DNA of 64,000 nucleotides. It comes from Oxalobacteraceae sp. CFBP 8761. GTDB lineage: Bacteria > Pseudomonadota > Gammaproteobacteria > Burkholderiales > Burkholderiaceae_D. Every line of letters begins with the position of its first letter. Positions within the stretch are counted from its first letter, which is position 1. Of the stretch, positions 1-8,689 are shown piece after piece. A program made the translations under genes and the position numbers. The stretch lies in assembly GCA_014841595.1 (NCBI GenBank), contig JACYUE010000001.1, positions 2,282,996-2,346,995 on the forward strand. The letters run 5' to 3'. Below the pieces are notes generated by a model. The model ran no database searches, had not been told where the DNA came from, and saw nothing but the letters and a program-made list of their open reading frames with translations.

Positions 1-2015
1 ACGCTCTGGCCGCGGTTCAGTCCTGCCAGGACCAGCATGGTGGTGGCGGCCCCGGTACCAGTTGCCAGAGCGAGTTCGAGGCTGAGCAGGGGCTGGTCCC
101 CGGGCTGGCGTGGTTCCGGTGCGCTGGTCTTGCCGTCAACATCGCGCAGCGCCTGGCTTTCGACCTTGCCGCCGGCCCCGGCACGATCGAGCCACAGGTC
201 GGTGGACAGGGTGGCGACATCGAGCTGGCCGACGCCTGGGTCCTGGTCGCAATGGAGTACCAGGTAAGCGCCTGGCTGGGTGGCAAAGTCGAGCAGCAGG
301 CCCGCCTTCCAGCGCTCGGGAATGGACAGCTTGAAGCCCAGCATCTCGCGTGCCTGTTTGGGCAGCGGCTTTTTCAAGGTCACCAGGATTTGCTGCAACG
401 CCAGCGGACGAGTGGCAACGCGCACTTCCAGCGCCAGGTCGTTCGTTCCGGGGGCCGCTGGCATGAACTCGGCCAGCTTACTGAACAGCTCAGCCAGCAT
501 TTCGCCGACCCCGGCCACCGCATTGGCCAGCATGTCGCCCAGCGAGTTCAGGGCACCGTCGGCCTTTTCCGCGATCAGGATCGCAGCGCGACCAAGAGCG
601 GCAGCCATGCTCCCGAGGATGCCGAGCAGCTTTTGAACTCTTTCCTGAGCGATGTCGGCCAGACTGGCCACGATACGCAGGACGCCGGCACCGGCACGCA
701 CGATGTCGTCAGCGGCGCTGGCTAGCAGGACCAGCGGATAGGGCTGGACCAGCGACAGCCTGAGAAGCCGAGCGCCGGAAGGGTCGATGTCGACCGCGCC
801 GTCGAAGGTGAGGAAGGCCTCGGGGTCGTCTGTCACGCGTAGCGTCAGGCCGGTGAATTCCATCACTGCGCGCAAGGTGGCGCCCTTGACGGAAGGCGCG
901 CCACCGAAGCTGTTGCCTTCGTGTGAGGGCGTGAGCGTCATCGTTTTCCAGCTGACCTCGAACGGGCCAAGCCGTTCGAGCCCGTCGGACGGGAGTTCGA
1001 TGGGGTCCGCCCTAGCCACCACCACGCCACCGAAAATTTCCTTCCCCGCCACGTCGCCCAGCCGCAGGTCGGCGATTTCCACGCTGAGGCCGGGGGCGGC
1101 GGCGCTGCTCGTGACGACCTTGAACATTGCGATCTTGTCGGTCGTGGTCAACAGTTCATCGACATAGTCACCGTTGACCACCAGCCAGTCGATGCCGGGA
1201 GCGCCAGAGCGCGTCCGCAATATCAGTCGGGGCGGGCCGGCGGCGTCGTTGACATGGGTGACCTCAACGTCGGCATCAGGAATCATTTCCCTGAGTGAGG
1301 AGACTGCGTTCGTCAGGCCATCGGCCAGGTCGAGCGGCGGCAGGTTCAGGGCGAGGTCGAAGCCGCTGAGATCAAAACTGGGAAACGACACGCCAAGATC
1401 ATCGGCATCGATACGCAGCCTGGCATCGAGCCCGGCATTGAGCATCACGATCAGCGAGGCGGCGCGTTTCACGCCGGCAACCATGATCGTCATGCCGACA
1501 CCGAATTCCAACGCGGCGCCGTTTTTTACGGCGAACTCGGCGGGCGCGACCTCGGCGTTTGCTTCCCAGATATCGAAACGCAGGCAGGCACTGGCGAACG
1601 CGCCGTCAGCAGGCGTCATGCCAAGAAACGTTGGCTTGAGATCCGCGTCGACCTTGAGATCGACCGCCATGGAAGCCGCACGCCGGATGGCTTCCTGGAC
1701 GGTTGCCACGAAACGCTTGCGCAGTTCGGCGGCGACGAGACCAAGCTGGTCGTTGATCTCTTTGCTGGTACTCAAGCGGTCCGCCGTGATCAGGGCGCCG
1801 GGGATACGCAGGGGACGCGCCAGCATGAAATTGCAGGACGCGTCGAGCGGCATCTCATCCGGCTTCGCGCTGCACGGGCCGACGAGGCCGGTGACGTCGA
1901 CGTAAGCTTCGCTCAGGCTGCCGTCTTCGAGCACTTTTCCAAGGGTGCCCGAAAAGGTACCGATCAGATAAAAGCCGGGCGTCCTGGCAAACGGGATGGC
2001 GATGAAATTTGGCAC
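1..2015 (-). CDS. Large protein of unknown function, C-terminus beyond the window
   Basis: An uninterrupted minus-strand frame of 671 codons runs from a GTG at 2015 to the left edge, so the C-terminus is missing. The GTG is chosen because AGGAG lies 6 bases upstream and no earlier in-frame start is good. The protein begins MPNFIAIPFARTPGFYLIG. It looks rich in beta strands, with alternating acidic and hydrophobic stretches, and has an amphipathic alanine/leucine-rich helical segment at about residues 440-510. No signal peptide, catalytic motif or family was recognised. It is the last gene of the minus-strand island but is separated from the upstream nuclease gene by 684 bases, so it may have its own promoter. 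It could be a structural or toxin-like protein; no function is assigned. Confidence 0.75.
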   Translation of the reverse strand, partial: MPNFIAIPFARTPGFYLIGTFSGTLGKVLEDGSLSEAYVDVTGLVGPCSAKPDEMPLDASCNFMLARPLRIPGALITADRLSTSKEINDQLGLVAAELRKRFVATVQEAIRRAASMAVDLKVDADLKPTFLGMTPADGAFASACLRFDIWEANAEVAPAEFAVKNGAALEFGVGMTIMVAGVKRAASLIVMLNAGLDARLRIDADDLGVSFPSFDLSGFDLALNLPPLDLADGLTNAVSSLREMIPDADVEVTHVNDAAGPPRLILRTRSGAPGIDWLVVNGDYVDELLTTTDKIAMFKVVTSSAAAPGLSVEIADLRLGDVAGKEIFGGVVVARADPIELPSDGLERLGPFEVSWKTMTLTPSHEGNSFGGAPSVKGATLRAVMEFTGLTLRVTDDPEAFLTFDGAVDIDPSGARLLRLSLVQPYPLVLLASAADDIVRAGAGVLRIVASLADIAQERVQKLLGILGSMAAALGRAAILIAEKADGALNSLGDMLANAVAGVGEMLAELFSKLAEFMPAAPGTNDLALEVRVATRPLALQQILVTLKKPLPKQAREMLGFKLSIPERWKAGLLLDFATQPGAYLVLHCDQDPGVGQLDVATLSTDLWLDRAGAGGKVESQALRDVDGKTSAPEPRQPGDQPLLSLELALATGTGAATTMLVLAGLNRGQS

Positions 2016-2699
2016 GTACGGCTCCTCTGACCAGCAAGCGCGAGGGCCGCGGGTCAATTGGGTAGGGCGGAGAAAGCGCTACTGGCGTCGAACGCCGTGC
2101 GATATGACGGGGCCGCTAGCGCGCGTGGCGGCGCTTGCGCAGCAGGTAGGGAGACCAGGAAGACGGGATGTGGATGGAAGCTGGCACTGCGCGTTCGTTA
2201 AAGCCGGGCATATCAATTCCTTTTGGGAATATTATAGGATCGAGCTAAGAACTGGCGGTTAAGCAAATAATGCGGTGGCAATCAAAAAAACTGTTTGACA
2301 TGTCGTTTCGTTAATTCGATAGTGCAGCGGTGCAGCTTTTTAGTCAATGCACCACAATTAATATTGAAGCAAGGCTTGTCGTACGCAAGCGACGGGTTGC
2401 GGCAATACTCACCGGACAGAATGATTGACGCCTCCTTGCGCTTATTCCGGTATGAGCGCAGTCAGCGCGCTCCAGATACCAGTTAACTTTTTGTCCAAAA
2501 ACAGTGGAATTGCAAGGACTGCCCATGGGTTCCGCCCGACTCATCGACGACTTCCGGCGCCGTGCGGTCAAAACGGCAGGCAGCGGGTGACGCGCGCAGG
2601 TGGCGGGGGCGGAAATGGTGCGCCGATCCGATCGCAGATCAGGAGGCGCATCGGGATCAAGGCGCCAGCGGACCTCTTGATAAGGGGCGCCTGGCACCC
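2016..2699. other. 684-base gap, AT-rich in the middle, no gene seen
   Basis: This gap lies between the end of the free HNH gene and the start of the large unknown gene. Only short open frames without recognisable content or good ribosome sites are present. Bases about 2210-2370 are clearly richer in A and T than the rest of the window, which suggests a regulatory region or an insertion scar. No transposase remnant or flanking inverted repeats were found by eye. The gap must hold the promoter of the large unknown gene if that gene is transcribed separately. Confidence 0.6.
2295..2323 (+). promoter_or_regulatory. Possible sigma-70 promoter pointing right
   Basis: TTGACA at 2295-2300 is a perfect -35 box. 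It is followed after 17 bases by GATAGT at 2318-2323, which matches four of six -10 positions. It points toward the 3' ends of minus-strand genes, so if real it would make an antisense or non-coding transcript. A chance match in AT-rich DNA is quite possible. Confidence 0.3.
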
Positions 2700-3644
2700 T
2701 TATGGGTCGTTTTCCTCTACTGGTCCAGCCCGGCCGCACTGCTGCTTGAGCGTTTCCAAAGATACGAGCAGGTGCTTCAGCCGAGACTTGATGAACTGCC
2801 CAGTGCACGCCGAGTAGGGGTGTGGTCCCGTACCATACTGAGCAAGGCGCTCTGCTGTCGCGACAATGCCGGGTAGCTCGGCAGCCAGCGCCTCTGGGGG
2901 CATGTAGGTCGCACACCTGACCATGCGTTCCAGGCCTTCCAGGTCGCATGCCAGCCGGCGCAGTATGTCTGTCCTTGCGTCGACCAAGCCGGAACGGTTA
3001 AGGCCATACACGTCGATACTGGCGTGTGCATATCGGTCGTCGCCGCCTTCGACCTGTTTTGGGACCGCGAGCGCCGGGCCGGGCACTGCTGGGTCACCGG
3101 TTGCCCATGTGAGATGGTCCGCCGGATCACGCTGGCAGGGATCGATCAGCAAGGCGTCCTCGTCCGGGAGCGCATCGGCCACGCATCCCGCGCGCCGGTT
3201 GCCCGCAATCGGAAACATGTCCTGCTTGCCGGCCAGGTGCCGCAGGTTGGTCACATCGCCGCCCTCTGCCTCGATGCGGTATAGGTCCTGGTAACGACGT
3301 CGATTGCAATCGATGCAGGACGGTAGCAGGTTTGTCCATTCCGCGGCCAGCCACCAGTAACCCGGGTGGTCCTTGTCGTCAAATACCGCGCCTTTCGGGC
3401 GGTAGTGTTCGACATCCATCGGATGGACCGCCGCGTAGCTGCTCTCGCAGTAGGCGCATTTTCTGTGGAACAGCGTGGCCAACGCGTCGATCACGTCGCT
3501 GGACTTGTATGCCTTGAAGCTGAACGCTGCCGCATTGGGCGTGGTGTAATGTTCCCGTGCCGTTTCCAGTTCCCTCAGCCCGGCGCCGTCCGGATGGGTG
3601 AGGGACGCGGGTGGTGCAATGCGCGTCCGGTCGACGAATCTCAT
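2700..3644 (-). CDS. HNH endonuclease, TIGR02646/PtuB-like
   Basis: A 314-residue protein with an HNH zinc-finger nuclease core near the N-terminus. The paired cysteines are CAYC (63-66) and CIDC (110-113), the first His is in VEHYRP (His80), and the Asn is in WTNLL (Asn105). The position where many relatives carry the last His is RRR here, so activity should be tested. The layout matches TIGR02646-type HNH proteins found with retrons and Septu ATPases. Its start ATG overlaps the stop of the upstream fusion gene as ATGA, indicating coupled translation. The whole protein resembles residues 1-290 of that neighbour, including the later LLIDPC and VYGLNR segments. A role as nuclease effector or accessory subunit of a defence system is inferred. 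Confidence 0.85.
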   Translation of the reverse strand: MRFVDRTRIAPPASLTHPDGAGLRELETAREHYTTPNAAAFSFKAYKSSDVIDALATLFHRKCAYCESSYAAVHPMDVEHYRPKGAVFDDKDHPGYWWLAAEWTNLLPSCIDCNRRRYQDLYRIEAEGGDVTNLRHLAGKQDMFPIAGNRRAGCVADALPDEDALLIDPCQRDPADHLTWATGDPAVPGPALAVPKQVEGGDDRYAHASIDVYGLNRSGLVDARTDILRRLACDLEGLERMVRCATYMPPEALAAELPGIVATAERLAQYGTGPHPYSACTGQFIKSRLKHLLVSLETLKQQCGRAGPVEENDP

Positions 3645-5815
3645 GATTGCAGGTTTCGCTTGAGTACATCCATCACGGTGGTGATGGCGTCTTCGCGCAT
3701 GCCCGCTTGATAGACGATGTCGCGCGCCGGAGCTGCACGCAAATGTCGTGTCAGGGCTTCCGCAAGGATCTGCCGGTCGAGGCTCTCGCGGATGGTCGGA
3801 ATTCCGCCATACTGTTCGAGCAGCCAGTCGCGCCGGGTTCGCTGTGAAGGCAAAAGCTCGGCGTCGCTACCTCGCACCAGGCCGGACAATTCGTTGAGCA
3901 TGCGCTCCTGGGCCGGCTCGGCAGTGCTGAACAGGCCAAAGTAATCCGAGATGAGAATCTGCTCAATCCTCAGCAATTCGATATTCGGCAAGTCCGTCAG
4001 CAAGGCCACTTCACTATCTGCTGTACGGTACATGAGCTGCACTTCGCCGTTTCGCATGCCGCGCAAACATAAGGGGTCGTGGGTCGTCGCGATGTACTGT
4101 ACATGGGGCATCGCTTCGCGCAACGCCGCCATCACCCGCAGCTTCCAGCGCGGATGCAGGTGGGTTTCGATTTCATCGATCAGGACGATACCGCGTGCGT
4201 ATTCAAGGTTGGGCGAATCCTCCAGCATATTACGCATGATGTCGGCGGCCATCCCGAACAACGACCGGTAGCCGTCGCTCATATGTTCGATCGGCGATGT
4301 CCGCCCGTGCGCCTGCACCAATACCACGCCCTCGCTGCGAAAAATCCGGTCATCCGGGCGCAGCGCCAGGATGGCGCGCATGGCGCGTGCCACCGCATCG
4401 AACTGCTGGCCATCGAGGCGGTGCAGCCAAGCGCTCGGGTCGCGCAGGGCGGCCATCGGGTTGAACAGCGAGCGGTTGGCGGTTCCCGCCACGTTCGCCT
4501 GGAATATGCGCCGCGAACCGTAGGCAAGCAGCGTGACCTTTTTTCTTCCTTCTACCACGAAGCGATTGCTGTCTTCCGAATATGAAAGGTGGACGGTACT
4601 CTTGTCGGCAAACCTGAGCGTGACCGCCAGTGCACCGGTGCGATCGAATTGCCAGCTCCCTTTCGCGCGGCTGACGAAGTCTTCCGCATTGAGTCCCAGC
4701 CGGCTGAGATTCCCCTGGCTCATCAGCGGGATAGCGATAGCCTGGAGGACCGAACTTTTGCCGGTCGAGTTCTCGCCCAGCAGCATGGTTGCGCTTGCAC
4801 GCTCGGAATCGGGCGGCGGCAACGTCATCTCGAGCTGGCGGATCCCCTTGAAGTTCTGGATGGTGATGCTCGCCAGCGGAGCTTGTTCCCGCACCTCGTG
4901 GCGAAATGTCGCCCGATGTGGCTGTGATGCCGGCAGGGCAAGCGGCAGGGGGTGGCGCATCGAGTCCAGCGCCGTCTGCAGGTTTTCAGCGTCCACGCTC
5001 GCGAGATAACCGAGCACGGCGGCGATATGGGCCCGGGCCAGGAAATAGCGAACCGGTTTGGGTGCCTTGGCGCGTTTGCACAGTTCGAGCAGAAAAATCC
5101 AGACCGCTCCGTAATGCGGCGAGGACTCGTTGCAAACAGTCGCCCCGTTTGCCCCGTCGCCCCGTTTCCCTGAGCCGGAGGACGATTTTAGCGATGTCAG
5201 GACCAGTCCGATCGCTTGTGCGCGGGCATGGCGAAGTTCGGGACGATCGAGCCCAAGGACCTCGATGGTCGTCATTCCACGTTCGCTGAGTGGATAGGTT
5301 TCCCCGTGGAGCGTAAAGCCGATGTGCGCCACCGGGTCATCGGCGCAGGGATCGAGCAGCAGGGCTTCCTCTCCCTTGCCGGCTTCTGACCAGGTCGACA
5401 TCAGCAAGGCGCGGCGTTCGCCCCGTACCGGAAACAGGTTGCGCTTGTGCCGGTTGCAGCCCGGGCAGATCAGCAGCAGATTCTTCCAGTCATAGGCCAG
5501 CCAGGAGTAATGATCGGGGCTCTCCGGCTGGTCATTGGCGGACGAGGCATTCGAGACAGGCCGGTAATGCCCGACGTTGCGAAACGACCGGTCCAATACC
5601 TGCTCGCAATACGCGCATTTGCGCGCAAATACCTCGTCCAGCGCGTGAATGACCTCGTCGTGAAGAAGGACGTCGGGATCGTAGGGCGCCCGCTGGCGCA
5701 TGCGTACTTGCTGCTCGAGCCTGAAGTGTTCGCGGAGCTGGCCGAGCTGCGTCGCCAGGTTCGTGCTTCTCAGGCGTTCGGGTCGTGGAACAAATGCACG
5801 GTCGATTTTACGCAT
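3641..5815 (-). CDS. Fused HNH nuclease and AAA/SMC-type ATPase, Septu-like
   Basis: A 724-residue two-part protein. Residues 1-290 form an HNH domain with CAYC (67-70), GHYRPV (82-87), WKNLLLICPGC (110-120) and NRHKRN. Residues about 315-640 form an ATPase with Walker A GENSTGKSS (347-355), signature-like MSDGYRS (512-518), Walker B IVLIDEIE (543-550), HLHPRW (552-557) and the TTHDPL switch (577-582). This ATPase type (AAA_15/AAA_21, OLD/PtuA-like without a Toprim domain) normally pairs with a separate HNH partner in Septu, whereas here the two are fused. AGGAGG lies just before the ATG, which is 9 bases after the patatin stop. The likely role is ATP-controlled nucleic-acid cleavage in phage defence; this is inference from family and context. 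Confidence 0.85.
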   Translation of the reverse strand: MRKIDRAFVPRPERLRSTNLATQLGQLREHFRLEQQVRMRQRAPYDPDVLLHDEVIHALDEVFARKCAYCEQVLDRSFRNVGHYRPVSNASSANDQPESPDHYSWLAYDWKNLLLICPGCNRHKRNLFPVRGERRALLMSTWSEAGKGEEALLLDPCADDPVAHIGFTLHGETYPLSERGMTTIEVLGLDRPELRHARAQAIGLVLTSLKSSSGSGKRGDGANGATVCNESSPHYGAVWIFLLELCKRAKAPKPVRYFLARAHIAAVLGYLASVDAENLQTALDSMRHPLPLALPASQPHRATFRHEVREQAPLASITIQNFKGIRQLEMTLPPPDSERASATMLLGENSTGKSSVLQAIAIPLMSQGNLSRLGLNAEDFVSRAKGSWQFDRTGALAVTLRFADKSTVHLSYSEDSNRFVVEGRKKVTLLAYGSRRIFQANVAGTANRSLFNPMAALRDPSAWLHRLDGQQFDAVARAMRAILALRPDDRIFRSEGVVLVQAHGRTSPIEHMSDGYRSLFGMAADIMRNMLEDSPNLEYARGIVLIDEIETHLHPRWKLRVMAALREAMPHVQYIATTHDPLCLRGMRNGEVQLMYRTADSEVALLTDLPNIELLRIEQILISDYFGLFSTAEPAQERMLNELSGLVRGSDAELLPSQRTRRDWLLEQYGGIPTIRESLDRQILAEALTRHLRAAPARDIVYQAGMREDAITTVMDVLKRNLQS

Positions 5816-5824
5816 TGTGCCTCC

Positions 5825-7660
5825 TCAGCCCAGCTTTGGCGTGATTTCCAGGGTTGGACGGGGCCGTGGGACCGTTTCCGTCAAGGCATGGATGTCGCTC
5901 GGGTCCAGCCCTTTCTCCAGAGCGTCCCAGAAAATGAGCCCTGCCTTCCGGGAGGCGGGACCGAGTTTGTAGGAAGTGGGCTGACCGGGAAAGGCCCCCT
6001 CCCACATCTCGTGGTAGCTGGGGGACTGGGCGTTGCTGCGCCACGTCCTGGCCAGTGGCGCAATCGTATCCTGCAGGACTGCCGTTGTGCTGCGTGCCCG
6101 GACCCAGCGATGATTCAGCCAGCCTTCGCCCTTGCCGTCGGAGCCGACAAAGCGCTCGATGACCTTATTGGCCGCCAGGATGCCGCTCTTGCTCATGGCC
6201 TCGATGGCGCTATGGGGCATGTTCAGGTTGAGACCGCCTTCCTTCTTCGTGTGGCGAATGCGCACGATCCGGTCGCGATATCCCGGAGTACGTTGCAAGG
6301 CTTCGTCACGCCAGGCACGCGAGGTGTTCAACAGGGCAATGATAAAACTCAACAGGGACGGCTTGCCCGCCCGGTTATCGACGGACAGGTAACTGCTGAC
6401 CAAGCCCTGCGCGTGCGTGTCCGGGAGCTTGACGCGCTGGCAGTCAGGCGCGCCTTCGGCCAGGCTGTTTTCCAGTGCAACCCCGAAGGCAGGGCGCTCG
6501 GGCAGCAGCTCATCGAAGAAATGCATCGGGAAGTTGCTCGATAGCCCGCCGTCCGAAAACCAGATCGGCGCTAGACGTACAGAGCCTTCATCGATGCCAT
6601 TGCCTTCGATGTAGCGTAGGCGAAACAGCGGCACCGCTTGCAGGAGGATGGGAAAACTCAGGCTCAGGCGTGCAGCAAAAACGACCGGCAACTGCTCTTC
6701 CGGCGGCAGATAGAAGACGTCTGCCCGATCCGTTCCGAAATGCGGGTCGGCCTTCCGCAGCGCCTCAAGGGTGGCCTTGCGTGTGCTTGTCTGGCGCCCA
6801 TGTGTACAAAGATGATCCACGACATCCGCGGGAAACAGCTGGGCCAGGTGGGAACGGCGAAACAACAGGTCATCGCTGTCGTGCGGAAGGCGGTGGGCGC
6901 GGCGTTCCGCAAGGCCCGTGCTCATGAATGCAAGGGTGATGGACTTCGAGGAGTTCGCGAGTTCGCCAAAGGTCAACGGCGGGTGGGTCTTCGACTGATA
7001 GGCGATTGCCTGGATCAGCCCATGCAGCCACTGCGTCAACGCCGGCTCCCCGGCATCGCTCCCCATCCCCGGACACATGCCGAAATTATTCCGGCACAGC
7101 GCGAGGTAACCGGTCACCACGAACTGGATCACGGCGAGCAGCACGATCATGAGGGCCGAAATCAGGACAAGTGCGATGAGCGACAACTGCCCGAGCGCGT
7201 AGCCAAGCAGGCAGCCGAGCAGGCCCAGTGCGGGGGCTTCCCAGCAATGAACAATCGTCGAACGAACCCCTGCGGTCACCCTGGACACGGCGCTCGTGCG
7301 ATTGAGCACCGACGATAATATCGCGAAGTGCCGGCGCAGGCCCGGGCAGGGCTGGAACAGGGAATACAGCGTCGACTTTCCGTTTTTCCTGGGCTCGCAC
7401 AGTTCTTCCGGCAGACAGGCAAGGCGCTGGAAACCCAGTTCGGCCGCTGCCGGATCACCTTGGGCTTGACAGGCATTGCGCCAGAACTGGGCAGCAGCCG
7501 TTGCCGATGCCGCGACAGCGCCGACACTGGTACCGCCGATACAGCGAAAATCAAAGCGGGTCGAAAGACGCGCGATAAAAGACGGGAAGACGACGCCGGA
7601 AGTCACGCCACCTTCCATGATCACGTCGCATTCGGTCGGTACAGTGAGGTGCTTGTCCAT
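5825..7660 (-). CDS. Patatin-like phospholipase with internal membrane segment
   Basis: A 611-residue protein that should hydrolyse acyl esters of phospholipids. The oxyanion-loop motif is EGGVTSGVVFP (16-26), the nucleophile is Ser45 in GTSVG, and the catalytic Asp370 is in FSDGG. Between them, residues about 143-190 are two closely spaced hydrophobic stretches that look membrane-embedded, an unusual insertion between the two halves of the dyad. The start at 7660 is chosen over an upstream in-frame ATG at 7783 because GGAGGG precedes it and the earlier start would overlap the peptidase gene. The gene lies 10 bases after the M23 gene and 9 bases before the HNH-ATPase gene, so all are probably one operon. 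In such a setting a membrane-damaging effector is plausible, as for CapV-like patatins, but that is inferred. Confidence 0.85.
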   Translation of the reverse strand: MDKHLTVPTECDVIMEGGVTSGVVFPSFIARLSTRFDFRCIGGTSVGAVAASATAAAQFWRNACQAQGDPAAAELGFQRLACLPEELCEPRKNGKSTLYSLFQPCPGLRRHFAILSSVLNRTSAVSRVTAGVRSTIVHCWEAPALGLLGCLLGYALGQLSLIALVLISALMIVLLAVIQFVVTGYLALCRNNFGMCPGMGSDAGEPALTQWLHGLIQAIAYQSKTHPPLTFGELANSSKSITLAFMSTGLAERRAHRLPHDSDDLLFRRSHLAQLFPADVVDHLCTHGRQTSTRKATLEALRKADPHFGTDRADVFYLPPEEQLPVVFAARLSLSFPILLQAVPLFRLRYIEGNGIDEGSVRLAPIWFSDGGLSSNFPMHFFDELLPERPAFGVALENSLAEGAPDCQRVKLPDTHAQGLVSSYLSVDNRAGKPSLLSFIIALLNTSRAWRDEALQRTPGYRDRIVRIRHTKKEGGLNLNMPHSAIEAMSKSGILAANKVIERFVGSDGKGEGWLNHRWVRARSTTAVLQDTIAPLARTWRSNAQSPSYHEMWEGAFPGQPTSYKLGPASRKAGLIFWDALEKGLDPSDIHALTETVPRPRPTLEITPKLG

Positions 7661-7670
7661 TTGCCCTCCG

Positions 7671-8312
7671 TTATAACGAAGCCGGCCGGGCCGGCGTGTG
7701 CAGGGTCCACCCCAGCACAGTGAGCGGATTGGCGCGCTTGGGTGCTGCCGAGGTTCCGGGCGGCAACAACGCGAAATGGACATGGCTCGAAGTCAGACCT
7801 TGGCCATTCGGGGAGGACGAGCAGGTGCCGGCATAGTCGGCATTGCCCGAGCAGCCGATATAGCCGATCGTCTCGCCCTTTGGTACGCTACGAGGCGCGC
7901 CATTGCGTGCGCCGAGGTGGCCGTAGTGGAATTCGTAAGTTTTACCCGCGACGCTGATCGAGAGCACTGCATACAAGCCCAATCCACCGTTCTGGTCGCG
8001 GAAGCTGAGCTCACCGTCGACGACCGCGACCAAGGCTTGACCGACCGGACCGTAAATATCAACGCCCCAGTGCTTCTTGCCATTACGGTTGCCCTGGTAG
8101 GCAGACCATTCAGGCTTCCAGAGGAGGGCGCCGACTTCGCCGTACATGCCGCGCAGCTCGCCGGCCTTGCCCGGCTGGATTAATTCGCCCTGGGTCGGAT
8201 ACAGGATCGATGGAAACAGCGAGGCGGTCCGCGCCGCTGGCTGGAGTACGAATGGCGTCGCCACGTCGACCGGCGTCACGGGCAGGATTTCGTCGTCATG
8301 ATTCACGGGCAT
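7671..8312 (-). CDS. M23-family (LytM) metallopeptidase-like protein
   Basis: A 213-residue protein with the two zinc-site signatures of M23 endopeptidases: HWGVDIYG (first His and Asp) and SHVHFALL (HxH). The family cleaves peptide cross-bridges in peptidoglycan. There is no signal peptide and no extra cell-wall-binding domain, so export would need another route, such as lysis or a secretion machine. GGAGACC lies 6 bases before the ATG. The gene stands 47 bases after a small unknown gene and 10 bases before the patatin gene. It could be a lysin-like or secreted effector; its presence in an operon with a nuclease-ATPase is unusual. Confidence 0.8.
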   Translation of the reverse strand: MPVNHDDEILPVTPVDVATPFVLQPAARTASLFPSILYPTQGELIQPGKAGELRGMYGEVGALLWKPEWSAYQGNRNGKKHWGVDIYGPVGQALVAVVDGELSFRDQNGGLGLYAVLSISVAGKTYEFHYGHLGARNGAPRSVPKGETIGYIGCSGNADYAGTCSSSPNGQGLTSSHVHFALLPPGTSAAPKRANPLTVLGWTLHTPARPASL

Positions 8313-8359
8313 CTTGGTCTCCTTTGTTCAATAGGTGAAGCATGGGCGTCAGGAACTCG

Positions 8360-8689
8360 TCAGCCGCCGCGGGGACGCATGTCTGGCCGTTGCGGTTGTT
8401 TGCGATCGGGGTAAGCGAGCGTCCCGCTGGCTTTCGCATAGCTGGGCCAGAGACGCGCCTTCAGGGTGACGGGCAGGGCGTCGATCCAAAGTGCGAAGGC
8501 GATGTTGATGGGCGCCGCTTTCTCGCCCATGGTGGGCGCCGGATTGCGGGACCCGACGATGTTCCGGAGAAGAACATAGGCACCGCGCAATCTGCTGCCG
8601 ATGTCCAGGATGTCGCCGAGCTCTACGGAGCGCTGGCCGCACACATAACACTCCGGAATGCCCGGAATTGACAGAGCGATGAAGGCCAT
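8360..8689 (-). CDS. Small protein of unknown function
   Basis: A 109-residue protein starting MAFIALSIPGIPECYVCGQR. AGGGA lies 7 bases before the ATG at 8689; a longer in-frame start at 8737 lacks a site. A CxxC pair (CYVC) sits near the N-terminus, and the C-terminus is basic and proline-rich. No family was recognised. It is the first gene of the island's minus-strand transcript, 47 bases ahead of the M23 gene, so it could be an adaptor, chaperone or immunity-type protein for the downstream enzymes. Confidence 0.6.
   Translation of the reverse strand: MAFIALSIPGIPECYVCGQRSVELGDILDIGSRLRGAYVLLRNIVGSRNPAPTMGEKAAPINIAFALWIDALPVTLKARLWPSYAKASGTLAYPDRKQPQRPDMRPRGG

Noticed and set aside
280..1905. 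Plus-strand open frames at the left edge
   Set aside because: They are antisense to the continuous minus-strand frame with a strong GTG start. The plus frames are broken into pieces and Ser/Arg-rich.
2016..2699. Insertion-sequence remnant in the AT-rich gap
   Set aside because: No transposase-like translation, terminal inverted repeat or target duplication could be found by eye.
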